This document shows, one piece after another, positions 54,879 through 64,000 of a stretch of 64,000 nt of DNA. The notes below the pieces were generated by a model that was given only the letters and a program-made list of their open reading frames with translations, was not told the DNA's origin and made no database searches. A program made the position numbers and the translations under genes. The DNA comes from Fasciolopsis buskii (lineage: Eukaryota; Platyhelminthes; Trematoda; Plagiorchiida; Fasciolidae). The first letter of the stretch is position 1, and each line of letters opens with the position of its first letter. The stretch is taken from contig LUCM01010140.1 of assembly GCA_008360955.1 (NCBI GenBank), positions 188,685-252,684 on the forward strand, written 5' to 3'.

Positions 54879-56505
54879 GCGATACGGGATGGCTTATCCC
54901 ACGCCAAATATCCAATTATGCCTGGAAGGTCAATTAGTAGAGGCTAACAAAGTAGCCTGCTCGTCCTCTCGGTCGGGGGTTGGTCTGAACTGGCAGCACA
55001 GCCGGAAGAAGTAGTTCGGGAATGATTAACCCAAGTAGATGGGCTTCCAACCAGCCACTCCTCGCTACCTCGTGGTCAGATTCTTGTTAAAACCAAAGCC
55101 TTCATTTGGGAACCTCAATCGTTCTTCTATTTGGTGGCTGAACTCTCAAGCGGTCTCTGTCCAGAAACCTCAGTGAATAGCTTAAAAACAATAAGTTCAA
55201 TGCTGCATCGGTTATCGCGCAGGATAGTGGGGACCGTGTCATTCATTGCCTCGAGCAGGGTGATCATTGATAAGTATGCGCCTGCTCCGAGTTCTCGTGC
55301 TGAACTAACGCCCCACTGCCCTGTTGGTAAGAATGTTGAGTCAAAGGCCCTGGTTAGGGTTCTCGAAGAAAAGCCCCTTCTGCAGTGTGGGCAGCCGCGA
55401 AGTATCGATAGCCAGAATAACTCCAGCCCCCACGCTGCAAGGAACCTTTCTAATTCCCGTTCTCCTACTAAGTAAATTGCCACAAAGAACTTCGACTAGA
55501 CGGATTTATCTGGTGGCAGCATTAAGAGAAAGAAATAGTTCACAATAATTAATTAAACCCAAGCGTTCACTTCACTTGGATGCTTTTAATGTCCACACAT
55601 TCACCCAAATAGAACACCAAGCTGTCTTAGCTAGAGCACTCTTTAAACTTTGAAAATAAACGTATGCTGTATCTCCGAAACGCGTATACAAGATCCCACT
55701 TCTGTGATCACTCTTTGTAACCCAGATGCAGCTTCATTCTCTCGCTTCACTCTTCGCGTGTTCGGTGATTCAGCTTCCACTACTCGTGGTCGGGCTGGCT
55801 TTGGAATCGCTCTGAGCATGCAACCGGAGCGTGCAATGATAGACTGGATCTTAGTGAACAGTCTGTTTTGTGCAGTTTGTTTGAATGATTCTGTACATAT
55901 CAATAGCAGTCGATTAAAACGTCGTTGTTTGTTCATTGTATCTGTGTATGCAGCTCCACAGAAGCGAAAGACAAGTTCTACTGAGAGGTATCTCGATTAC
56001 TCCAAGTTGTCCGTGCAAGGGAGTTTGTGGCCGTTCCTGGTGACCTAACATCCAAATTGAGTACTTAGTGGAGACGGGAACGATACATCGGAGGTAGATT
56101 TTCTGTCCCAGCCGATTGCACCGACAATGAAGATGGTCTCGCCCAGATATATTCCGACAGCAGGCTGTTGCTAACGAAAACTTATTTTTATCATAAAATT
56201 CAGCATCGGGCAACCTGGCTCTCCCCTTCGTCCTCGTAGCATTGGACTCTGATATATCCCATTGTCATCGGTAACCGTCGAGGGGCAGGGGATCAATCGA
56301 GAACTGTCGATCATTGTGGTCCACGCCCGTGAACACTGAACATGCTTCGGTCCGAGTTCGCTTTCGTTTGGACCTAGTCTGTGGCCACATCAGCAAAAAG
56401 CCACTTGTCCTATACAGCTTATTCTAGACGATAAACGCCGATTACGATTTCAATCGGCGCTGTCAATGCGGTTGCCGTCTCAACAAGATTCCCAGGGTCT
56501 GAGCG
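54879..56505 (+). repeat. Inverted-repeat arm 2
   Basis: Reverse complement of 3490-5116 with three substitutions seen by eye (56231, 55671, 55376) and no indel. Beyond 56505 the RTE sequence continues here. At arm 1 the corresponding flank keeps only weak similarity over about 20 bases before ending. Confidence 0.92.
55650..56048 (+). pseudogene. RTE LINE endonuclease fragment (arm 2)
   Basis: A 132-codon frame beginning MKINVCCISETRIQDP, identical to the arm 1 frame apart from Ile for Val at residue 8. It breaks at the same place (after VSVYAAPQKRKTSS), which shows that the damage came before the duplication. The downstream endonuclease half can be followed only by changing frame (GRFSVPADCTDNEDGL, then RLLLTKTYF). 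Confidence 0.75.
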
Positions 56506-57439
56506 AACGCCTTGCCTCTTCCTGTCCCCGATATTTCAGGTCCGAGAGACCAATGGGTGCAGATCAAATAAGCTATGCACTCAGCGGTAACAGCCACGCT
56601 GTGATTCTTGCCACATAAACCCCAGAAATGATGGATAAACTCGACTTCAGTTGCTCTGCTGCTGCTCGCAGATTCTTCCCACCGGAATGCAACATACGAT
56701 GTGGTGCGTAAATCCCGAAGACGTCAACTGACCAGGTGTGTGAGAAATGATAGGGAGCAGTGGTGGATAGAATGGTGTATGGAAAGGGAAAAAGATGTGG
56801 CTATCGGGAATAATTACAAATTTTGCTGACTAGTTAGGGATACTGGTCCGCGGAAGCCGAGCGTAAGCGAGGTAAATAAAGAATCCGACGGCATACTGAT
56901 TCGCTCTCAGGACCGTCGGCCGGCGCTTTGGGCAGAACAATTTAGGGAGCAGTTTAGCTAGGCCATAGCCATAGTGAACCTTCCGGTTATGCCTGCAAGC
57001 TAGTTAACACAGACAGATGCCAGCCCTCCATCAGAAATGTAGGTGATCAGGAAGATAGGTTTTCTTAGAAGACATTAGGCAGCTGGACCAGATAGAATGT
57101 CTCCATCATCCTTCAAGGATGGCGGCAAATTGTTGATGCCGGAGTTAATAAAGCTCCTCGGAGAAGATTCCCTAAGACAGGTACGAAGTGGTGATTGTGC
57201 AAACTTACAACAAGGGTGACGAAAATTGATGTGATAATAACAGAGTACTTGATTTAATATACATCGCATCCAAACTTCTCCCAACCATTATCCTTCACCG
57301 ATTATATGGTACCTACGAAAGTTGGATGTTTGAAAATCAGGCCAGTTTTCGACTCGGTTGGTTTTGTATTGACCAAATTTTCACTTTAAGACAAATCTTA
57401 GTATACAGGCACATGTTCCGTAAACCCAAGATTTCTGTC

Positions 57440-57974
57440 TTTTCATGAAATAATTCCACATGTGATATGATCGCTCAACTCACGATAAAGAAACCATGGA
57501 AGCACTCACTGTACAGCTGTTTCATCCTTGTTAGGAATCATCAGCAGTGCATATGGAACGCGCCCGAACTGCGACGCGAACCCGGGACGAACGATTCTCA
57601 GTCGAACGCCTTAGCCATTACGCTACCGGGCACGCTCCCAACGGTTTGTTCAACTTCACCAAATGATAGATAATATCGCACATATCCGTCACTGATTTGC
57701 ACGGTTACTGTCCGCTAGCTCAAGCGATCGATCCCTACTGATAGATGACTTCTCTGCAGGTAGCCCAAGTACGACGAAGGCTTTGGATATGACCAACACA
57801 GCTTGATTACTTGATACATGTTAGTAGTAGGAAATTGAATGCTGAATGATGATTCCTAACAGCTGTGTAGTGCTCCCATGGTTTCTGTACGATGAGTTGA
57901 GCAATCGTATCACATGGTGAATTATTTCATGAAAACATTCAATCTCCTACTACTAATATGTACCAAGTAATCAA
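57440..57974 (-). mobile_element. Composite SINE-hairpin element, copy Y
   Basis: A nearly identical copy of 42938-43472. It has the SINE family 1 head and body on the minus strand (about 57639-57440), the same spacer, left hairpin arm 57773-57841 and loop 57842-57935. The right arm, 57936-57974, is cut to 39 bases. It splits an RTE RT motif: ATTTCTGTCTTT before it and ATTTCTTCCTTT after it look like an imperfect target-site duplication. In minus-strand sense the 3' end is the A-rich SINE tail and the missing part is at the 5' end, as expected for LINE-machinery insertion. Confidence 0.85.
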
Positions 57975-58683
57975 TTTCTTCCTTTCTTGATTTGAAAGCT
58001 GAGTTCGATCGTGCATTTCTTTGGCGATGTCTGCCATTGAAATATATGCCAGATAAATTTATTTTTCTCATCTAAACTCTGTATGGGAACAGCCGAGACC
58101 AAGTTCGCATTAACGGCAATGTTTCAGCGGAATTAATTTTTAATAATGTAAGTATGCGTTTTGAACCTTCAAAGTGTAAAATGCCGTTGCAGGTTAGGAC
58201 TGACTCAAAGTCGAACCTTGTTCTTGCAGGGGAACAACTGGATGAGGTGAACATATTTAATTACACCAGCAGTTGCACTTTGCCTGGTGGTCGTATATCA
58301 GATGAAGTGTTTTCGTACACGCAGAAGGACCGGTGGACATTCGCTAATTTAAGTCAACTGTGACGTCTGTGTGACATCCGATTATCGATCAAACGTCGAG
58401 TATTACGGTAGCAGTGAGTTCGGCATTACTGAACGCTTCCGAAACGTGGTCGTCTAGGCATGATAAGACTTTCGGTGTTTAAACACAACTTTCTTCGTAT
58501 CGTTGGCGGAATACGGCGGGAGAATTTCGTGAGTAACTCAGAGGTTAGACATAAGGTTGGGTCCCAGGGTCCAGTATTTCGAACAAGCATAAAATCAGAA
58601 TAGGCTGAGTTGGTTGGGGCATGTTCTGCGCATCCCCACAGAACGACTACCTCGTTGTACGCTGTACTGCGAACCAGGTAATA

Positions 58684-59830
58684 GTTGTACTGTTTTGCAT
58701 TGTATTGTGTTGTGTGAAATTTTGCACACATAGGTGCTCGCATTTCAGTCAAACAGGATGTCTTCGCCATCTCAGCAGAGCAAGGAGTTGGAAAAAAGCG
58801 TAGCAAAATTTACGAGAGATTGTGTAGAAAATCAGCTATGATCTGTTCTCTGTTGGTGAGAATTCGGACTAGGAAGGGGGCAGCTGAATTCGTACAGATA
58901 GTTGCGCAGGAGGGTATGGAGCGGAAAGTAGAACGTGCCTTGATATGAGAACAGTATTTAGAAAGGTCGCTGTTTAGGAGATGGGACGGATCCAAAATAA
59001 TTCCATGTGTAAATTTTTCGCACTCGGATATGTGCAAGTCATACATTTTGGTTCAGAGTTCTTTCAGTGGTATGCAAGATACACCACTAGTAATCGATAA
59101 ACCACGCCGAAGGGTACTGAACTCATTAGTAAACCGGCAAAAGTGACAGGGGAACAATAGAAGAGGGCGGGAAAAAACGTCAGAAAACAAACAGAGAGAG
59201 GTAGTGTTTTGCTTAACCTGAAAATGCCGCAGCCCCTTTGTATAAAAAGATCGTCTTCTAAGATTCTTTACACAACTGGAAATGCGAGAGGACCACCTTA
59301 AGTTCTTATCAATAGTAATTCTTAAGTATTTGACGAAATCTACCATAGTGAGTGGTTCGTTGTTAATCAGAGAAGGATCACCCGAGTAAGCAGACCGAGA
59401 ACAAGTAGACAAGCATTCGACACATTTTGACAAATTAAGCTTTAAGCCAGATAGAAGGGAAAACTCATCCATGAGAGACAAGTTGTTGGAAAACTTTGGG
59501 GAAATTTTCAGTTCCAGGTACGGATTGACAGAGCGCAATGTCATCAGCGTAGTTGAATAAGTGGCCAGGGGAAGTGGCATGTAGGTGGCTGATATGTGTT
59601 GAAAACATGAAGAGAGAGTATAGTTCCTTGCAGGAGTTATTTACTAATGGGTAGATTTATTTCTTCCCAGTCTTTTGCACTGAGTTCTTTTGGTGAAGCA
59701 GTCTGATAGCCATGTCAATAGGCTTTTGGGACAGCCGAACTGTTCTAGTTTGGGACGAAGCAGAGACCGTGGGACAGAGTCAAGTGCAGGGGAGAAATCA
59801 AAGAAGAGACTTTTGAAAGATGGAGGAGGA
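58684..59830 (-). mobile_element. 5'-truncated CR1-type LINE fragment
   Basis: Minus-strand coding remnant of a CR1-clade reverse transcriptase inserted in the RTE copy. Motif A reads FFDFSPALDSVP near 59800 (the family has FDFSSAFDSV). The catalytic YADD is intact at 59551-59540 (FNYADDIALC), but a frameshift separates it from the 175-codon frame 59580-59053. That frame carries GLKLNLSKC and VKYLRITIDKNLRW. The C-terminal tail (FLVRILTNREQIIADFLHNLS-type) follows in yet another frame near 58930-58810. The 3' end near 58684 is a CAATACAATG-type simple sequence. It is inactive. Confidence 0.78.
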
Positions 59831-60180
59831 TGGCTCTAGATGGTTAGTCGATGACATGGGTAGAAAGGATGGAAACTTTGGCCAGCGTACTGTCTCTTGT
59901 AGGTGCACTTAGACTACCGGTTTGAGGTTCACGAGATCCCCCCGAAGCAATGGCTGGAGACGATAAGTGGAATGTCTTAGTGCCAAGGTCACCGGAGTTC
60001 TTGCACTCGAAATCCATTCTTTTCCTATGTAGCTCTTCAACTTACGATCCTCCAGCCGATCTTTCATTATTCCCCATTCTTTTCTTGTTTTAGTAAATGA
60101 TGCTGTGATGTAGCAACCAGAAGCAGAGCACGTTGGTGCCAGGTTAGTGATTGTCCAAACTGAACTGAACTATTTTCATA

Positions 60181-63100
60181 ACTTGTGGCAAAATTCCATT
60201 CGATACTTTAGCCAAAATTCGGTCCATGTTAAGAAAACCTATTTAGTCGAATCCTCCGAAACCAGTCGTACTACCCCAGTTAGTGACGACTAATGGGTCT
60301 TTACATGTGATTTAGGTTGGTTAGATAGTGACGCAGGGTAACCAGTAATACAATAGCGGACCGTTTTAGCAGCCAAGGACAGCGGTTTAAACATTCTCGC
60401 AGGGAATAGCCAGGTAGTTGGCCTATGCAGCTGATTGGTCATAGTAAAATTTGACTAACTGGAATTCTTTATGACCAATTTCCACATCAAAATAGCGTGA
60501 CTTGGACTGCCTCAAGATTCCAGAATGACAGGAAGTAGAACGATGGAACAAACATAGATCAACAACGATCGGGTGCATTAATCGTCTGTTCTCCAAAAGT
60601 TCGAATCGTAGATACGGCTTGTCAATATAACTGACCCAAATGAGTGTTATGTGGTTCCATCCCACACCAGGTTTCCAAGACTCGGTTATCACCAACTTTC
60701 ACAAAGGTCAATCGTGATAATGTGCACGGCCGCCCCACGGGGATTCTGATTTGGAATCAGAGAAGCATTTTTCTCGAAGTATTCCACCGAAATAACGAGT
60801 GCCTATTGTTCATTGAACAGGGTAATCCGTATTTGATCTATAGAAATTTTACGTAGTTTTACGCCACTCCAATTTTCAGAGCTATGTTGTTGAGTTTCTT
60901 CGTGGACTGGGCCTCTGAGGCTATGGACATGTAAACTCCACTGCAGTCGTGTACCAACCGTGTTATGAGAACACTTTTGTTTCTGGCTTCGGATTTCGGA
61001 AAGTGTAAATATTCAGGTCTGAGATTACGCATGTGGAGCTGTGGCTGTTCGAAACTGAGGGGCTTGTTTCATTGGCGTAGCTATAAACTAAAACCTCTGT
61101 TGTATACAGTAACCCTTGGAAGATCCTATGACTGACACATCCTCTCACACTCTCAATGGTCAGCGTCAGTAATCAAATCCACGTCTGTGTTTACCTATAT
61201 TACACCAGCATCAACCCAATATTTATGTACATCGAAAGAATAAATAACTTTCTACTTATTTTTATCTACTTTCTCACATAAAACCTGGCAGTACTAATGG
61301 GATTAGATAGGTCCACTGGCGTTCCGTGGATTGCTAAAAATGCTCACGATGTCTGATAAATACACCCTATTGTGCAGGTGTTCAACCCTAGGCTTCTGAT
61401 CGCTTTCGTAGTAAAATCAATATGGCCATCTCCGCCAGAGCAGATACATGGATAAATGCACATGAATTTTGTGCAGGTTGATAGTCGATTTTCCAATCGT
61501 CCAAAGATGTTCGGAAGAACGAAGTTATATATCACTAACTGGACATCAGCTTATATTTTGCGAGCTGCCGTTGTGAAGTATTTTGAGTCATTTCGTTGAT
61601 ATTGCCCCATAAGAAGGAGAGGGTGATGAGTGGATTTTCCGCGCACACAGCACAAAGACTTTCCTTTGGTTGCCGCCCAGTCAGCTTATCTGAGTGCACA
61701 TCTCCAGAAATATGTCAAGCAAATGATTCAGTCTGTTGCCCAATGACCCAAACAAACTTACTTTTATCCATTTTGCCAGATGATCTATGAATTTCCATTT
61801 ACGTTTAGGTAGAACTACACTAAAAGTGTGGTTCACTGTGACACTCAAACTGGTTTTCCTTCAACCGATTCACCTTCATTCTGTGATGGACGCAACTAAT
61901 GAAGGTGAGAGAAATTTCCTTTTTCGGTCTCTTAATTAAACTAAATCGATGCGCAGGCAAATTTATAATATCTTGAAACTTCACTGACGTTCGTAGCTGC
62001 TATGCATACTGCAAGGATGCCAACGACTTAGGGACAGTACCTGTCAAGCTCTACAATCCCATGCCAAGGCTCTTCACTCAAGATTCCTTGTAAATATATC
62101 CGCAATCAAAGAGCCAAAGTGGCGATTCCGACGCCGCTGTCGATTGGCCAAGAAAACTCTTCGGTGAATAGAAATGGAGTATTCATCGTACGACGAAGAA
62201 GGAGTTTTCACAAAGATTGTGGTTCAGACAAATAAATGGCACTCCGTGTGATTACACATATTTAAAGGCTTCTAGGGGCGGTTATCTTTGATAATTCTGG
62301 CAAAATCGAATATCATCATGCTGCGAGATGCTAACATTTCGTAGTAATCTTGTCAAGCGCAGACATGCAATGAAATGGAATTTTCCAGACATTTGTTCCG
62401 TTCATCAAGCTGTTTTACGCAAGCGATTGGCAAATGCAATATGAAATGTTGTCATGATGCAGCATCTGTCTCTTTTCTACCTTGCGTTTTAAATTACGGA
62501 ATTTAAATATACTGGGAAGGCTTCCTTGAGCCAGTTCCTTTAAAACTGCGTCTTTTAAGGAAGCCAACAAGTTGGACAAAAAACAACATCAAATCCAAAG
62601 CAGAGAAGAGACGAGCCAACTTAGTTCAGACTTCGAGCAACCCAATGTTGAACACTTTCCCGACAGATAGGAAAATATGTTCACAACTTCTCCCATTCGG
62701 TACTGACACAACGACATCTGGTGATACCGGGGCAAGAACTCTGTGATCTGAAAAGCGATCAGATGCTCAGGGTTGAACACCTGTTCACCATAGGAATATT
62801 AGGTGCATGTCAAAACTCATTACTAGTCATTTATAGAACTCCAGTGGGCATATCTACTTTCACCAGGCACGTCATAGGTGAACCAATGACAACCAATTGT
62901 TAATTCTGAAGTGCGAAAACAAAAGCGACTGCTTATTAGCCTACTAATTCAATCACCCAGCATGCTATCATCAAAAGACTACTAGATGACCCGACATAAA
63001 GTGAAAGATTTAATCCCTCATTAGAGTATCATATTCTTCGACTTCGGTAATTTGACTTCGTCAAGGCGATTATTCACTTGAACATTAATGTAAAAGCTTG

Positions 63101-63356
63101 CGGTTTAATAATCAAAAGGAAGCCTTCGTCCCCGACCTGATGAAATGTTCCCTCAATTTCTTTTTACTATTTCCATGGGTGTAGGAACTTCGGTACATCG
63201 TTGAGACAAGAGCCACGAATTTACTTGCACCGGAGTGGCATTGAACAAGAGGCTGGTTCTCACCAGAATCTATGAAATTTAAGTTCTAGCATCTTTGATG
63301 CCATGAGCCGTTAAATCTCAGTAACTGAGATTCAGCGACACCAGGCTATGGACATC
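60181..63356. other. Gene-poor stretch
   Basis: No gene recognised with confidence. A 90-codon minus frame at 60695-60423 and a small cysteine-rich plus frame at 61596-61790 are the only open frames with any character. Neither is assignable. Confidence 0.4.
61596..61790 (+). CDS. Small cysteine-rich open frame, possible exon
   Basis: A 64-codon frame containing FGCRPVSLSECTSPEIC and then QANDSVCCPM, i.e. Cys-x7-Cys-x5-Cys-x6-Cys-Cys-Pro. Spacing ending in CCP is reminiscent of small disulfide-rich extracellular modules (EB or lustrin-type). The pattern is too short to assign. An acceptor-like ACACAG lies upstream at about 61650. No matching donor or further exon is evident, so it could well be chance. 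Confidence 0.15.
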   Translation: MILPHKKERVMSGFSAHTAQRLSFGCRPVSLSECTSPEICQANDSVCCPMTQTNLLLSILPDDL

Positions 63357-63533
63357 TTTTATCTTTTCATCTTTTACTTCCTTTATTAATGAGATATCAA
63401 TGTATACCATTTTTCAAGAGGGGGGCCGCGACCAGCAGATGGCTGACAGGTGAAGTTGATCGGCGGTGGGAAAATTCAAACCCGCGATCTTCACGTCCAA
63501 ACGTCACGAACTTATCCGCTTGGCCACCGCCGG
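63357..63533 (-). repeat. tRNA-Ser-like SINE, family 2, copy 2
   Basis: Same organisation as 18562-18743. From 63533 on the minus strand: GGCGGTGGCCAAGCGGATAA (A box TGGCCAAGCGG), a degraded anticodon region and a B-box-like GGGTTTGAATT at about 63482-63472. The body follows, with a tail of the AAAGATGAAAAGATAAAAGA type. It has diverged from copy 1 by many substitutions, so the two are old independent insertions. Confidence 0.75.
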
Positions 63534-64000
63534 TGAGACCAGTACCAAAACTCATGAATGCGTCTAAGTAGTTGTTCTCTTATTAGAGTGTGATGCAAAT
63601 CCCCTAAGTTGCGGCAAAGGGACCGCCAATTATGCGAGGAAGCTGTGCGATCTTGAATTTCACTTGAAGGTATTGATTTGGAACCGAAATGGTGCAAAAA
63701 GGCCTAATTCTAAATTACGGCTTAGTTCTGTTCTCTTAAAATCACATCACAGAACAGCTGGGCTTTGAGGCCCTTATACGACACAGTTGTTATTTCCAAG
63801 ACAATATCGGCAAAAAAGGAAGAATTAGACCGAAGGTAAACGTGTAATGGCTCGCAGCACGCATCAAAGCTATCTGAACATCTACACGGGCCAAAAACTG
63901 ACAGACCATTTTAAACCGACTCAATCACGTGAGTAGTATCCATCAGCCTGATTGTACCGGGGTGGAGTTAACTGACCAATCCATAGGTTGGTGGTATTAA
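63534..64000. other. Window end, nothing recognised
   Basis: AT-rich sequence without an exon, RNA gene or repeat that I can support. Confidence 0.5.

Larger units (their letters stand above)
54868..60180 (+). mobile_element. RTE LINE copy, disrupted by nested insertions
   Basis: A plus-strand RTE-type LINE in order: 5' region (54868-55640); endonuclease (55650-56500); linker (GRRKP-like at about 56850); RT motif A region (57380-57440 and 57975-58140); and C-terminal part (58150-58680, with a SETW block and a VFKHNFLRIVGGIRRENFVS-type stretch). The 3' end and UTR are at 59830-60180. The composite SINE-hairpin unit splits motif A at 57440, and a CR1 fragment interrupts about 58680-59830. The YADD region is deleted at about 58148. 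Multiple frameshifts and stops make it inactive. Its first 1.6 kb is nearly identical to 5116-3490. Confidence 0.8.

Noticed and set aside
1..64000. CRISPR arrays, operons, prokaryotic promoters or phage modules
   Set aside because: No regularly spaced short repeats or tightly packed genes. Spliced genes and LINE/SINE content show the sequence is eukaryotic.

Overview
Organism and overall character. The window is eukaryotic, AT-rich and gene-poor. The two supported genes carry GT-AG introns, and most other identifiable sequence is retroelement debris: RTE-type and CR1-type LINEs and tRNA-derived SINEs. The style of the RTE endonuclease and reverse transcriptase fragments, the CR1 fragment and the long intergenic gaps suggest a flatworm, probably a digenean trematode. 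That is an inference from family resemblance, since no database search was possible.

Layout. 1-3.5 kb: no recognisable content. 3.49-5.12 kb: arm 1 of a nearly perfect 1.6-kb inverted repeat made of RTE 5' sequence. 6.1-6.35 kb: a tRNA-derived SINE with an AT tail. 6.35-28.2 kb: largely featureless, with a dispersed 118-bp repeat (14.1 and 23.8 kb), a tRNA-Ser-like SINE (18.6 kb), a possible SINE relic (20.0 kb) and AT microsatellites. 28.75-32.45 kb (minus): VIAAT-like gene A, two exons, 615 aa. 34.4-34.75 kb: an RTE 3' fragment. 38.2-39.0 kb: unidentified open frames. 42.94-43.50 kb: a composite SINE/hairpin element. 44.12-48.04 kb (minus): VIAAT-like gene B, two exons, 615 aa. 49.1-51.55 kb: a degenerate RTE copy with an endonuclease deletion. 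54.87-60.18 kb: a longer RTE copy whose first 1.6 kb is arm 2 of the inverted repeat, interrupted by a second copy of the composite element and by a 5'-truncated CR1. 63.36-63.53 kb: a second tRNA-Ser-like SINE.

How the genes relate. A and B are tandem paralogues of the SLC32 / amino-acid-auxin-permease family (vesicular GABA/glycine transporter type). Their single introns lie at the same protein position and in the same phase (2), so they arose by gene duplication with the intron present. The membrane cores are conserved while the roughly 200-residue cytoplasmic N-termini have diverged, which suggests different sorting or regulation.

Most notable points: the duplicated VIAAT-like pair; a 1.6-kb inverted repeat (three substitutions and no indels seen by eye) flanking both genes about 50 kb apart; and a composite SINE plus 69-bp-arm hairpin unit present twice, once inserted in an LINE with a probable imperfect target-site duplication.
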